Shown piece after piece: positions 8,929-18,295 of a DNA stretch of 64,000 nt. The notes under the pieces were generated by a model. It did no database searches. It was not told the origin of the DNA and saw nothing but the letters and a program-made list of their open reading frames with translations. This stretch comes from Chitinophagaceae bacterium (lineage in GTDB: Bacteria; Bacteroidota; Bacteroidia; Chitinophagales; Chitinophagaceae): the NCBI GenBank assembly GCA_019638595.1, contig JAHBTJ010000026.1, positions 32,454 through 96,453 of the forward strand, read 5' to 3'. The number at the start of each line of letters is the position of its first letter. Position 1 is the first letter of the stretch. The position numbers and the translations under genes were made by a program.

Positions 8929-9462
8929 TTAGCGTGTGCCGATAGTATACCGTACCGCAATACCAAAGTTACGCGGCTCAAAACCATCTCCTAATTCGTT
9001 AGGGCGCGCTACAATAATAGTAGGGCGATAGTCAACTGTCAGATTCAAAGGTACATTGGGCACTTTCCAGTCCGCACCGCCGGTTGGATAAAAGCCAAAG
9101 CCAAAACCTTCATACTCATTTCTTTTTGAAAAAGCGTTATATGCAGCCAAACCACCGCCAATAAACCATCTTAATCCCTTCACCGGTATTTCAAAATGAT
9201 GCTGGTAAGTAGCCGATACAGAAAGGGCGAATGGTTTACGGCTGTCATGGTATAAACCATAATACTCTCTTTTGCTTCCGCCCCCGGCATTAAATTCTAA
9301 TGCTCCGGCACTGGTTATAAACGTTTTATACGAAAAAGCAAAAAAATCAAAATAAGATTCAGGCGCCAGCCTTGCTCCTATGGCGCTTTTATAATCGGTT
9401 TGCGAAAAACCGGCTATACCTATTATTGAAGCCAGCAAGGTCATACATACGATTTTCTTCAT
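8929..9462 (-). CDS. Secreted outer-membrane beta-barrel-like protein, function unknown
   Basis: About 177 residues from the ATG at 9462. The first 20 residues form a signal peptide (MKKIVCMTLLASIIGIAGFSQ). The rest has alternating amphipathic strands with many aromatic ends, for example FGFGFYPTGGADWK, LTVDYRPTIIV and a C-terminal FGIAVRYTIGTR, as in small 8-stranded outer-membrane barrels. I cannot name a family with confidence. It has its own -7 box and a hairpin terminator, so it is probably a single-gene unit sitting between the two arms of the pigment cluster. Whether it belongs to flexirubin traffic is unknown. Confidence 0.75.
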   Translation of the reverse strand: MKKIVCMTLLASIIGIAGFSQTDYKSAIGARLAPESYFDFFAFSYKTFITSAGALEFNAGGGSKREYYGLYHDSRKPFALSVSATYQHHFEIPVKGLRWFIGGGLAAYNAFSKRNEYEGFGFGFYPTGGADWKVPNVPLNLTVDYRPTIIVARPNELGDGFEPRNFGIAVRYTIGTR

Positions 9463-9483
9463 AACAATTTTTATTTGATGCGT

Positions 9484-9491
9484 CAAAGATA
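9484..9491 (-). promoter_or_regulatory. -7 box of the outer-membrane protein gene
   Basis: The complement reads TATCTTTG. The predicted transcription start near 9480 lies 18 nt before the ATG at 9462. Confidence 0.65.
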
Positions 9492-9628
9492 AGACAGCGA
9501 TAAAGGATAGAGGTTGCATACAACTGAAGAAATCTTATTTTTAATCACTCATTAACAATATATGCCTGTAATATCATAATAATCAAAGGGTAGCGTATGA
9601 ATTATACAGCTAAACGCATTATTCTTGG

Positions 9629-9636
9629 TATATTTG
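9629..9636 (+). promoter_or_regulatory. -7 box of the rightward flexirubin operon
   Basis: TATATTTG fits TAnnTTTG exactly. The predicted +1 near 9640 is only 4 nt before the ATG at 9644, so the mRNA would be nearly leaderless. Confidence 0.65.
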
Positions 9637-9643
9637 CCCTTCT

Positions 9644-10138
9644 ATGAAAACAATAAAACCTGTACTGATATTCATTCCTTTTATAATGTTATTGCTGTTG
9701 CAATGGCATGTTTGCTTTGCCCAGGAAACAAACCGTAAATCTTTTTACGAAGCCCTGGCAAGCAATAATCTCAATACCATCAATAAGCAACTGGAAGGTA
9801 TTGAAAATGTGGATGGAAAGCTGCGCGAAGCCTACGAAGGCGCTTTGATGATGAAGAAAGCAGGTTTGCTGAATGGCGCGGGAAAAAAACTGAAGGAGTT
9901 TAAAGCAGGTAAAGTAAAGCTGGAAAATTCTTTACAGGATGATCCGGGTAATACGGAGTTCAGGTTCCTTCGTTTAATGATACAGGAAAATGCGCCTGGC
10001 ATACTTGGCTATAACAGCGACGTGGAAGGTGATCATGCCTATTTGCGTAAAAATTTTAAAACCTTACCTTCCGCCGTTCAGCAGGTAGTGCTGGATTACA
10101 GTAAAACTTCCAAAATTTTAAAACCTTCAGATTTTTAA
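9644..10138 (+). CDS. Small secreted protein of the flexirubin cluster, unknown function
   Basis: 164 residues. The N-terminus is a clear signal peptide (hydrophobic core about 6-20, ending HVCFAQ). The mature part is helical and charged, with repeated AYEGALMMKKAG-like and LKEFKAGK segments and no catalytic motif that I recognise. It starts the rightward arm and stands 13 bp before darA, so it is probably co-transcribed with it. The helical, TPR-like look suggests a periplasmic scaffold or lipid-handling role, but that is inference only. Confidence 0.75.
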   Translation: MKTIKPVLIFIPFIMLLLLQWHVCFAQETNRKSFYEALASNNLNTINKQLEGIENVDGKLREAYEGALMMKKAGLLNGAGKKLKEFKAGKVKLENSLQDDPGNTEFRFLRLMIQENAPGILGYNSDVEGDHAYLRKNFKTLPSAVQQVVLDYSKTSKILKPSDF

Positions 10139-10151
10139 CCCTGGCACTCTC

Positions 10152-11060
10152 ATGAGCAAAAAAGTTTTAGTAGTATATTTCACACAGTCTGGCCAAATGA
10201 AGGATATTATTGATCATTTTACCGGCCCTTTGCAAAACCTGCCGGAAGTGAGCATGGAAACGGTAAGGATCTTTCCCGAAAAAAAATTTCCTTTCCCGTG
10301 GACTACAAAAACCTTTTTTGAAGCAATGCCGCACAGTGTGGATGGCATACCGGAGCCGCTGGAAGCTTTTAGCTTTAAAGAAAATAAGTACGACCTTATT
10401 ATTGTGGGTTACCAGCCCTGGTTTCTCTCGCCGGGCATTCCTATTAATTCATTATTAATGCATCCGCATTTTAAAACGGTAGCAAAAGATACTCCTGTTA
10501 TTACCATCAGCGGGTGCAGGAATATGTGGATCAACGCGCAGGAAAAAATTAAAATTCGCTTAAAGGAAGCAAATGCCAGGCTGGCAGGTAATATTGCGCT
10601 TGTTGACAGGCATGATAATTACAGTAGTCTTGTAACTATATTTTACTGGATGCTTACAGGGAAAAAAGACCGTAAATGGGGCATTTTTCCCCGCCCGGGA
10701 GTGTCGGATGAAGATATTGCTAATTCCGCTATATTTGGCGAAACGGTAAAGTACCATTTATTGAAAAATGAATGGGATACTTTGCAGGAAAAATTAGTGG
10801 CGCAAAAAGCGGTTGACGTCCGGTATTACCTGATGTTTATTGAACGGAAAGCCGGGAAAATATTTAAAATATGGTCGGGTATTATAGCGAAAAAGAAAAA
10901 TAAAGGTCCCTGGCTGGTTGCTTTTAAATATTATATATTGATTGCCCTTTTTGTTGCCGCCCCTGTTATTTTGCTGGTGGATGCCCTGTTTTTCAAACCA
11001 TTTTTGGGAAAACGCATACAAAAGCAAAAAGCGTATTATGCAGGCACCGGCCTGGAGTAA
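10152..11060 (+). CDS. darA: DarA-like dialkylresorcinol condensing enzyme (flavodoxin-like fold)
   Basis: 302 residues. It opens with a flavodoxin-like strand and loop (KVLVVYFTQSGQMKDI, residues 4-19). A second core strand reads YDLIIVGYQPWFLSPGIP, and another reads TPVITISGCRNMW. A hydrophobic segment near residues 260-282 suggests membrane attachment at the C-terminus. Its place directly before a KAS III-like gene is the characteristic darA-darB order. DarA is known to act in joining two beta-keto acyl chains into the 2,5-dialkylresorcinol ring esterified to the polyene in flexirubins. Family and context agree; the chain lengths are not readable from sequence. Confidence 0.85.
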   Translation: MSKKVLVVYFTQSGQMKDIIDHFTGPLQNLPEVSMETVRIFPEKKFPFPWTTKTFFEAMPHSVDGIPEPLEAFSFKENKYDLIIVGYQPWFLSPGIPINSLLMHPHFKTVAKDTPVITISGCRNMWINAQEKIKIRLKEANARLAGNIALVDRHDNYSSLVTIFYWMLTGKKDRKWGIFPRPGVSDEDIANSAIFGETVKYHLLKNEWDTLQEKLVAQKAVDVRYYLMFIERKAGKIFKIWSGIIAKKKNKGPWLVAFKYYILIALFVAAPVILLVDALFFKPFLGKRIQKQKAYYAGTGLE

Positions 11061-11130
11061 GCAATAGTTATTTACGGCGACAGGTATAATAGTAATAATA
11101 TTTTATTTTCGAACTTCTATAAATCAAAAG

Positions 11131-12279
11131 ATGTCATTGAACGAAGTTTATATTAACAGAACATCACATTTTTTTCCAAATAAGCCTGTGCCAAACGATG
11201 AAATGGAAGAATACCTGGGATATATTAACGGGAAGCCTTCCAAATCGAGGAGGATTGTGTTACGCAATAACGCAATTACCAATCGTTATTATGCCCTGGA
11301 AAAGGGTGGAAAAGTTACGCATACCAACGCACAGCTTACCGCGTTGGCCATAAAGGAACTGTTTAAAGCCGACCCCAACGGAATAAGGAACATTGATGTA
11401 TTGTCGTGCGGCACTTCATCGCCCGACCAAATGATGCCTTCTCACGGCTGTATGGTGCACGGATGGCTTCCGGAAATAGGCTCTATTGAAGTAGTATCTC
11501 CCAGCGGCGTTTGCTGTGCCGGCATGCACGCGTTAAAGTACGCTTACATGGCTGTAAAAACAGGTGATGCAAAAAACGCCCTTGCAACCGGGTCGGAACG
11601 GTTTTCGGCTTCACTGGTAGCTCACCAGTTTGAAGATGAGGTGCACAAGCTGGAAGCATTGGAACAAAACCCTTATATCAGCTTTGATAAAGAATTTTTA
11701 CGCTGGATGCTTTCTGACGGGGCAGCCGCATTTTTATTAAGCAACAGGAAAAACGAAACGGGGCTGAGCTTAAAAATTGAATGGCTGGAAGGAATATCGT
11801 ATGCAGACCACATGGAGCCCTGCATGTATATGGGCGCCGAAAAGCAGCCCGACGGCACATTAAAAAGCTATCTTGAGTTTGACCACCACGAGATGAATGA
11901 AAAGTCGGTGCTGAGCATTAAGCAGGATGTAAAATTGCTAAGTGAAAATATTGTTCCTTATGGCGGTAAAATGCTCAAGCGTTTATTTGATACCAAGGGA
12001 ATAACACCAGGGGATATCACGTACTATATGCCCCACATGTCGAGCAACTTTTTTAAAGATAAAATTTACCAGGAGCATGTGAAAAACGGTATTGAGATCC
12101 CGTACGAAAAGTGGTTCGTGAATTTAAGCACCGTAGGCAACGTAGGGGCGGCATCGGTATATTTTATGGTAGATGAACTGTTCAACAGCGGCAAGCTGAA
12201 AAAAGGTGACAAGCTGTTGCTGCTGGTTCCGGAAAGTTCCCGTTTTTCTTATATGTACGGGCTGCTTACGGTTTGCTAA
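11131..12279 (+). CDS. darB: DarB-like 3-oxoacyl-ACP synthase III
   Basis: 382 residues, the usual length for this KAS III branch. The thiolase-fold nucleophile is in SGVCCAGMH (Cys128/Cys129; Cys129 sits in the CAG context). The other catalytic residues are His302 (MPHMSSNFF) and Asn337 (TVGNVGAAS), so the Cys-His-Asn triad is complete. The early CGTSSPDQMMPSHG stretch is typical of the family. It follows darA by 70 bp. DarB condenses the two acyl precursors that DarA then helps to close into a resorcinol (established for Dar systems). Confidence 0.88.
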   Translation: MSLNEVYINRTSHFFPNKPVPNDEMEEYLGYINGKPSKSRRIVLRNNAITNRYYALEKGGKVTHTNAQLTALAIKELFKADPNGIRNIDVLSCGTSSPDQMMPSHGCMVHGWLPEIGSIEVVSPSGVCCAGMHALKYAYMAVKTGDAKNALATGSERFSASLVAHQFEDEVHKLEALEQNPYISFDKEFLRWMLSDGAAAFLLSNRKNETGLSLKIEWLEGISYADHMEPCMYMGAEKQPDGTLKSYLEFDHHEMNEKSVLSIKQDVKLLSENIVPYGGKMLKRLFDTKGITPGDITYYMPHMSSNFFKDKIYQEHVKNGIEIPYEKWFVNLSTVGNVGAASVYFMVDELFNSGKLKKGDKLLLLVPESSRFSYMYGLLTVC

Positions 12280-12341
12280 ACAGCAATTGCAGTATATTCA
12301 TTTTTCTTTCTTTATGTTAGAAATGATAAAATAACATTGGC

Positions 12342-12746
12342 ATGAAAAAAGAAGACATTCCGCAGGATAAAGGCGCCCTGGGCAACGAGGTTTCGTATGT
12401 TGTTGATGAAAATGGGAAATATACCACCGGCATCAGCAATGGGTGGGATGTTAAGATCAAGGCGCTGGATGTTGCCTGGAGCGATATAGAAAAAAAAGTG
12501 AACGAGGCAAAGCAAAAGCTGCTGAACGATGAAGCCAGCCCCATTCTTTATTTTATGGAATTGAAGATCATGGATCTGCCAATCGTTGCCGCTTATACCG
12601 GCTTTTGGCAATGGCAGATCAGGCGGCACCTTAAACCCTCCGTATTCAACAGGCTTTCCGAAAAAAAAATTCAGCAATACGCGGAGCTGTTTGAAATAAC
12701 ACCGGGGGAGCTAAGGAATGCGAAACAGATTTTATCTAACCGCTAA
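12342..12746 (+). CDS. Small conserved protein of the flexirubin cluster, unknown function
   Basis: 134 residues, soluble, no signal peptide. A short N-terminal strand region (DENGKYTTGISNGWDVK) is followed by mostly helical sequence with a charged stretch (WSDIEKKVNEAKQKL) and the aromatic motif AAYTGFWQWQIRRHLKP. I do not recognise a domain of known function. It lies 62 bp after darB and 53 bp before the BtrH-like gene in the same direction, so it is probably part of the pigment operon. Confidence 0.75.
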   Translation: MKKEDIPQDKGALGNEVSYVVDENGKYTTGISNGWDVKIKALDVAWSDIEKKVNEAKQKLLNDEASPILYFMELKIMDLPIVAAYTGFWQWQIRRHLKPSVFNRLSEKKIQQYAELFEITPGELRNAKQILSNR

Positions 12747-12799
12747 ACATATGCCGGCACAATGCCGGCAGGAAAGCAACTGCATTTATACAGGCATAC

Positions 12800-13819
12800 A
12801 TGAAACTTGATTTTACACACGCGCAGGCGGCTCATTGCGAAAATGGTGTTACAACAAGTCTTTTACGGCACTATGGCGTACAGCAAATAACAGAACCGCT
12901 TGCTTTTGGTATCGGCTCAGGATTATTTTTTATTTATATTCCTTTCATGAAAGTAAATGGCGGACCGGCCATCTCTTTCCGAACCATGCCGGGCATGATA
13001 TTCAAACGTACCTGCAAATCGCTCAACATTCCCATTTTGCGAAAAAAATTCTTGTCCGAAGAAAAAGCGCAGCTTGAATTAGATGCGAGATTGAATGCGG
13101 GCGAACCTGCCGCCTGCCAGGTAGGCGTTTATTATCTTCCCTATTTTCCCAGGGAATACCGGTTTCATTTTAACGCACATAACCTGATCGTTGTAGGTAA
13201 GGAAGCAGACAATTACATCATCAGCGACCCGATCATGGAAACACTGGTATCCATGAGCAGCTACGAATTGAAAAGAGTACGGTTTGCCAAAGGCCCGTTG
13301 GCCCCGCATGGTCAATTATATTACCCCAGGGAAAGAAAACCGGTTACCAACGAACAAATAAAAGCAGCTATTGTTACGGGGATCAAACGGAATGTGCGCG
13401 ACATGCTGCACATCCCCGGAAACTTTGCCGGTATCAGCGGCATAAAGTATACCGCAAAAAAGATAAAAAAATGGCGTGATTCGCTGGGACTTGAAAAATC
13501 GCGCAGCTACCTGGCACAATTGGTTCGTATGCAGGAGGAAATTGGTACCGGCGGAGGCGGCTTCCGTTTTATATACGGCGCTTTCCTGCAGCAGGCGTAC
13601 GCATACCACCAGGTGGATGAACTAATGGATATTTCGCGGCAGTTTACAAGAGCCGGCGACCGCTGGCGGGATGCAGCAGTTCAGGCATCAGGCATATACA
13701 AAGGAAGGCTCGCCCTGCAGCAGGATTATAACCATATGGGAGATATGCTGCTGGAAATAGCAGACATGGAAAAAGCCGCTTTTAAGGAACTGGCTGTTGC
13801 TGTAAAGAAGATGAAATGA
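12800..13819 (+). CDS. BtrH N-terminal domain-like protein of the flexirubin cluster
   Basis: 339 residues. The N-terminus shows AAHCENGVTTSLLRHYG, with the His-Cys pair and helix typical of BtrH_N, which has a papain-like architecture. A later conserved block reads FNAHNLIVVGKEADNYIISDP and could supply the His partner. The C-terminal half is helical and reads like the DUF4872 region found after BtrH_N. BtrH is an acyl-ACP:aminoglycoside acyltransferase in butirosin synthesis, so an acyl-transfer role, perhaps moving polyene or resorcinol chains, is plausible inference. The stop codon is followed at once by a heptamer array. Confidence 0.78.
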   Translation: MKLDFTHAQAAHCENGVTTSLLRHYGVQQITEPLAFGIGSGLFFIYIPFMKVNGGPAISFRTMPGMIFKRTCKSLNIPILRKKFLSEEKAQLELDARLNAGEPAACQVGVYYLPYFPREYRFHFNAHNLIVVGKEADNYIISDPIMETLVSMSSYELKRVRFAKGPLAPHGQLYYPRERKPVTNEQIKAAIVTGIKRNVRDMLHIPGNFAGISGIKYTAKKIKKWRDSLGLEKSRSYLAQLVRMQEEIGTGGGGFRFIYGAFLQQAYAYHQVDELMDISRQFTRAGDRWRDAAVQASGIYKGRLALQQDYNHMGDMLLEIADMEKAAFKELAVAVKKMK

Positions 13820-13978
13820 GCTGTGGGCTGCGGGCGGAGAGGTGTGGGCGATGAGCGGTGAGCTATCAGCCGTCAGCAATTTATAGTTTATAGTTTTTTG
13901 TTTTTTGTTTATAGTTGAGAACAAACCTGAAACTTCAAACCACAAACCCGGAACTTCAAACTAAAAACTACAAACCTC
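13820..13978. repeat. Heptamer array 1 (reverse polarity), fills the gap
   Basis: From the base after the BtrH-like stop to the start of the ABC gene, nearly all sequence divides into 7-bp units: TGTGGGC/TATCAGC-type, then TTTATAG-type and TTTTTTG, then CTTCAAA/CCACAAA/CTACAAA-type. About 20 units are seen. This is the reverse complement of the order found at 20721 and 60390. Confidence 0.85.
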
Positions 13979-14722
13979 TTGTCTTCCGCAATCAACATAC
14001 AAAACCTGGGCTTTGGCTACAAAGGCCAAACCAAACAGGTAATTCCGTGTCTTGACTTACAGGTAGCGGAGGGTGAGCGTTTTGGCATATTTGGTCCCAA
14101 CGGCGCCGGTAAAACCACGCTCATGAACATCATGACCGGTTTACTTCCTTATGAATCGGGTTCAGTACAATTGTTGGGGCATGAAATAAAAAATCACAAA
14201 AAAAAGATCAATACCCTGTTTGGTTTTGTTCCGCAGGATTTTTCTTTTTACCACGAATTGAGTCCAGTAGAGAATATGGAATTTTTTGGAGCATGGGCCG
14301 GCTTAAACAAAATGCAAATCGTACGCAAAACAGATGAGCTGCTGAATATAATGTCGTTACAGGATGTAAGAAAGAAAGCGGTACATACTTTTTCCGGGGG
14401 TATGAAACGGCGTGTTAACCTTGCCATTGCAGTAATGCACGAGCCTAAAATCCTTTTCCTGGATGAACCCACTGTAGGGGTAGATGTACAAACAAGATAT
14501 GCTATCATCGGCTACCTTAAACAGCTTAATAAAGAAGGTATGACGCTTGTATATACGTCTCACCAGTTGAAAGAAGCAGAAGATCTTTGCAACAAAGTAG
14601 CCCTGATAGACCAGGGAGCGATCATCGCGAACAATACGCTGCCGGTACTATTGCAGGAACATGCACAGGACGGACTGGAAGGGTTATTCCTGAACCTTAC
14701 CGGAAGAGCGTATAGGGATTAA
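13979..14722 (+). CDS. ABC transporter ATP-binding protein (lone ATPase)
   Basis: 247 residues with a complete nucleotide-binding domain: Walker A GPNGAGKTT (39-47), signature FSGGMKRR, Walker B ILFLDEPTVGVD and the H-loop in YTSHQLKEAED. The only usable start in frame is TTG at 13979, which directly abuts a heptamer array; an in-frame stop lies 51 bp upstream inside the array. ABC ATPase plus permease pairs are usual in flexirubin clusters, but no permease gene is adjacent: another heptamer array and an unrelated leftward gene follow. Either the permease lies elsewhere or it was lost. ATP binding is secure, the transported substrate is not known. Confidence 0.85.
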   Translation: MSSAINIQNLGFGYKGQTKQVIPCLDLQVAEGERFGIFGPNGAGKTTLMNIMTGLLPYESGSVQLLGHEIKNHKKKINTLFGFVPQDFSFYHELSPVENMEFFGAWAGLNKMQIVRKTDELLNIMSLQDVRKKAVHTFSGGMKRRVNLAIAVMHEPKILFLDEPTVGVDVQTRYAIIGYLKQLNKEGMTLVYTSHQLKEAEDLCNKVALIDQGAIIANNTLPVLLQEHAQDGLEGLFLNLTGRAYRD

Positions 14723-14868
14723 GAGTTGGTGGTTAGTGGTTGAGAGCTATCGGCTGTCAGCTATCGGCCGTCAGTGTCTTTGTGTAGCTCCGTGGTTCAC
14801 AAAACGTCAACTTATTTCAGGCAGACACACACTATAAACAAAAAACCATAAACTATAAACTATAAATT
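14723..14868. repeat. Heptamer array 2 (mixed polarity)
   Basis: It starts right after the ABC stop. Units GTTGGTG, GTTAGTG, GCTATCG, GCTGTCA and GCCGTCA come first. Then come about 60 bp containing a TGTCTTTGTGTAGCTCCGTGG stretch, and then CTATAAA/CCATAAA units in the opposite polarity. It ends about 9 bp before the stop of the VCBS gene. Confidence 0.75.
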
Positions 14869-14877
14869 GTTTTCAAT

Positions 14878-17800
14878 TTAATTCTTCCTGATCACTATCA
14901 ACGGTCCATTGTTTTGTGTTGCAATAAAAAGCGGTTTTTTATTTTGATTTACAATTACCAGGTCACGCACATCTCCTAAGCTAACAAAGCCTGTTTCTGC
15001 AGGATAAGCAGTTTTAAAATTGCCCTTACCATCTCCATACAGGATCCAGCCTGGGCTGGCATCCATTTTACCAAGTTGGGGACGCCACGAATAAAAATTA
15101 CCGGCTATTGCCAGGTCTTTCCGTCCATCGCCATTCCAATCTCCCGTTACGATCCCCTGTGTTGCAGAAAACTGAGCCTCTGCGGGCAATTCATGGCGAA
15201 TAAATTTCCCGTCTTTATTTTCATAATATACCGATGCCAGGTCAAAAGCCCTGATAATCCTGGCTGCATCTATTTCTTCCTTTGTAAAAACCTGGTCGAA
15301 AGTGGCATCCGCATACTTATCATAGGAAGAAAATTTGTTCTTTATAGAAGGTATCTGCTCTGCAAGCTCATCCAGCCAGTTATAGGGATGAGGCTTCCCC
15401 TGGATATAGGTGCTGATCACAGGATCAATGGAACCATTGTTATCAAAATCACTGTAATAGATGCTCAGCGGTTCTTCAACATTTGCCCGGAACCGGGTAT
15501 TCAATCCCGCATTGCCTGCAATAATATCAATATCACCGTCGCCATCCATGTCATCCAGCAGTATCCTGCTCCATAACCCGTTGCTTTTATCCAATCCATA
15601 GTTTTCCGTGCGGTTGATCAGCTTTCCGTTCTCATTCTCAAATACTGTTACCGGCATAAATTCACCTGCTACCACCAGATCCGGCCAGCCGTCCCCGTTC
15701 ACATCTCCCCAGGCGCAGGTTGTAACCATACCAGGTAACCGAAGACTTTGTTCCGGCTGCTCAGAAGCATATTCAAATTTTATTGTACCATTTTTACTTT
15801 CATTACGCAATAAATAGCTGGTTGCCGGCACCGGAAATTCTCCCGGCTTTGAACGTCCGCCTATAAAAATATCCAGGTCGCCATCCTTATCATAATCTGC
15901 CACCGCAATACAGCTACTGTTTGTCATCAGTTCCGGCAAACCGCCGGTTGTTTTCCTGAAATTTCCCCTGCCGTCATTTATATACAGCTCACACTGGTAT
16001 TGCGGGCTTCTGTCCCTGAAAACCGATCCTCCTTTGGTAATGAACAGGTCCAGGTCTTTGTCGCCATCCGCGTCAAACAGGATCACCCCGGCATCATCCG
16101 CCGTTTCCGCATCAGCCCAGGGCTGTGATGCGGCAGGAACAAATGTTGCATTCCCGGTTTGCAGGTAAAGCTTTCCCCGCGCCTCTATAGTTCCCCCGAT
16201 AAAAACATCTTCCAGTCCGTCGCCGTTCACATCTCCTTTTGCCAGATGAGGCCCCTGCCTTGATAGCTGGTATGGAAGCAGCGGCTGAAATTTAAAATCA
16301 ACAAAGCTGCCTGCCACATGCCTGAAGTTCAAACCGGATAACGATGTATAATCAGTAAAAGAACGGTTGAACTGGTTTTCCGGCTGCGATATTTCTTTTG
16401 CCGCATCCCAACTAAAACGCAGCAGGGTATCCGCTTTGCCGTTTTGCGAGATATTAACTTTTCCATCCGGCCAAATTATTTTAACCTGCTTATATACGGA
16501 TGCTGCTCCCAGCCCGAAATGAAGCGTTGGCGGAACAGCAGACTGAAAGCCCCTGGTAGTATACATTTCCCGGAACTGGTTCATACTGTCTGTAGAAACA
16601 AAAACCTTAGCTCCCAGCCCGGCGCTGTTTCCTTCAGGGCCTTTGAGCTCTACTTTCAGGAAATGACCGGTAGTCTGCTTATCTGTATGGTTTTCGTAAA
16701 TATCCGCCACCTGGTTGGTATTGCAAACAACCAGGTCGAGGTCGCCGTCATTATCCAGGTCGGCATATGCCGCACCGGTTGATATAGTGGCATGATCAAA
16801 TCCCCAGTCTTTTACTTTATTGGAGAAACCCAACTGCCGGTTATTGGAAAATATATAGTTGTTGATCCTTGTCGTGGGAAGGCCTTTTACCAGTTCCCAG
16901 GTATTCAATGGCTTACCCTGATCCTTCGCCTTTTTCTGCGCCTCAGCAAATGTGTATTTCAAAAAATCCAGGTTTGTAAAGTCTCTCAGGTAACCGTTGG
17001 TAATAAAAAGGTCTTTCCAGCCATCGTTATCAAAGTCTGCCAGCAAGGGCGCCCAGCTCCAGTCTGTGCCATATACCCCTGCCAGTTGCCCTATCTCACT
17101 GAACTGAGGCACATCGGCCACGCTAATACCCAGGTTTAACTGGAGCATATTACGCATGTTCTGGTAATGAAAGCCACTGTCGGTCATCGTAGCGTAATGC
17201 AGATACGTATCGGGACCCCGGAGCAGCTTCTGACGCCGGTTATCTTCTGCCAGCATGTCCAAAGTAATAATATCCGGCAACAGGTCATTGTTATAATCTT
17301 CTATATCGCAGCCCATGGAAGACTGGGAAATATGCCCCATACTATTTTCAAGCACTTCTTTAAAAGTTCCATTCCTGTTATTCAGGTACAGGAAATCCTG
17401 CTCGTTGTAATCGTTGGTAACATATATATCCGGCCAACCATCATTGTTTAAATCGCTGACGGACACTCCCAGTCCAAAGTTCAGACCACCGCCATAAATT
17501 CCCGCCGCTTCGCTGATATCAACAAATTTGCCGTTGTCGTTCCTGTAGAGCCGGTTTCCGAACTTCGGGTGACGTTTGCTTCTCAACTTGGTTGTATTGA
17601 AAAATGGGTTGTAAAACATATCGCCGTGGTTCACCAGGAAAAAATCCAGGTCGCCATCAAGATCCATATCAAAAAAAACAGCCTGTGTAGAAAAGGTTCC
17701 CGGCGCGTCCAATCCCATCCCGGTAGCTTTTTCTGTAAAAACGGGTATACCGTCTTTCAATCCGTTGTTTATATACAGCTCATTTTTCCTGTCTGCATCC

Positions 17801-18216
17801 TCTCCCGGACCGGAATAACATACATAGATATCCGGCAAGCCATCCCCGTTCACATCCGCCATGGTTACACCCGTAGTCCATTTTGTTCTGCCCGCCACAC
17901 CTGCGGTCTCTGTAATGTCTTCAAACCGCATATTTCCCCTGTTCAGGTAAAGCTTGTTGGGAACCATATTGCCTGTAAAATAAATATCCGGCAATCCATC
18001 ATTGTTCAGGTCCCCTACAGCCACTCCATTCCCATTATACATATATTCATATGTCATCACATTCAGCTTATCATCCTCGGTTACTTCATTTACAAACCGC
18101 ACGCCGGTCTTGTCCGGTTGCAGCCGGGTAAATAAAGTATTTCTCTCCGCATTTTTCTTTCCACAGCCATATTGCAATATCAATATTACCGCCACTATCA
18201 GCTTTGTCCATTTCAT
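14878..18216 (-). CDS. VCBS/FG-GAP repeat lipoprotein with ASPIC/UnbV domain
   Basis: 1112 residues. The N-terminus is a lipoprotein signal with Cys at the end of ILILQYGCGKK. Integrin-like FG-GAP/VCBS units recur through the whole chain, each with a calcium-binding DxNxDGxxD-type loop (DLNNDGLPDIY, DVNGDGLPDIY, DMDLDGDLDFF, DYDKDGDLDIF and others). An ASPIC/UnbV-like segment (RGFQSAVPPTLHFGLG) lies around residues 550-590. Such proteins usually follow SusC/SusD pairs in Bacteroidota and are thought to sit on the cell surface. Here the SusC gene is absent, and only a 14-codon fossil of SusD remains upstream (18296-18340). Ligand unknown. Confidence 0.88.
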   Translation of the reverse strand: MKWTKLIVAVILILQYGCGKKNAERNTLFTRLQPDKTGVRFVNEVTEDDKLNVMTYEYMYNGNGVAVGDLNNDGLPDIYFTGNMVPNKLYLNRGNMRFEDITETAGVAGRTKWTTGVTMADVNGDGLPDIYVCYSGPGEDADRKNELYINNGLKDGIPVFTEKATGMGLDAPGTFSTQAVFFDMDLDGDLDFFLVNHGDMFYNPFFNTTKLRSKRHPKFGNRLYRNDNGKFVDISEAAGIYGGGLNFGLGVSVSDLNNDGWPDIYVTNDYNEQDFLYLNNRNGTFKEVLENSMGHISQSSMGCDIEDYNNDLLPDIITLDMLAEDNRRQKLLRGPDTYLHYATMTDSGFHYQNMRNMLQLNLGISVADVPQFSEIGQLAGVYGTDWSWAPLLADFDNDGWKDLFITNGYLRDFTNLDFLKYTFAEAQKKAKDQGKPLNTWELVKGLPTTRINNYIFSNNRQLGFSNKVKDWGFDHATISTGAAYADLDNDGDLDLVVCNTNQVADIYENHTDKQTTGHFLKVELKGPEGNSAGLGAKVFVSTDSMNQFREMYTTRGFQSAVPPTLHFGLGAASVYKQVKIIWPDGKVNISQNGKADTLLRFSWDAAKEISQPENQFNRSFTDYTSLSGLNFRHVAGSFVDFKFQPLLPYQLSRQGPHLAKGDVNGDGLEDVFIGGTIEARGKLYLQTGNATFVPAASQPWADAETADDAGVILFDADGDKDLDLFITKGGSVFRDRSPQYQCELYINDGRGNFRKTTGGLPELMTNSSCIAVADYDKDGDLDIFIGGRSKPGEFPVPATSYLLRNESKNGTIKFEYASEQPEQSLRLPGMVTTCAWGDVNGDGWPDLVVAGEFMPVTVFENENGKLINRTENYGLDKSNGLWSRILLDDMDGDGDIDIIAGNAGLNTRFRANVEEPLSIYYSDFDNNGSIDPVISTYIQGKPHPYNWLDELAEQIPSIKNKFSSYDKYADATFDQVFTKEEIDAARIIRAFDLASVYYENKDGKFIRHELPAEAQFSATQGIVTGDWNGDGRKDLAIAGNFYSWRPQLGKMDASPGWILYGDGKGNFKTAYPAETGFVSLGDVRDLVIVNQNKKPLFIATQNNGPLIVIRKN

Positions 18217-18239
18217 AAAACAGTATTGCTCCTAAACAA

Positions 18240-18268
18240 CATAAGAGCAAACTAAGTTTGCTCTTATG
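18240..18268 (-). other. Perfect 13-bp inverted repeat before the VCBS gene
   Basis: Bases 18240-18252 pair perfectly with 18256-18268 around TAA. The hairpin lies between the SusD remnant and the VCBS start, without a T-run after it. It would fold in the mRNA leader, 23 nt before the ATG. A role in attenuation or mRNA stability is inference. Confidence 0.65.
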
Positions 18269-18295
18269 ATAAATGTAATTTACAAATTTAAATTA

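Noticed and set aside
17569-18135. A 188-residue rightward open frame
   Set aside because: It is antisense to the VCBS repeats; open antisense frames are expected opposite such repetitive coding sequence.
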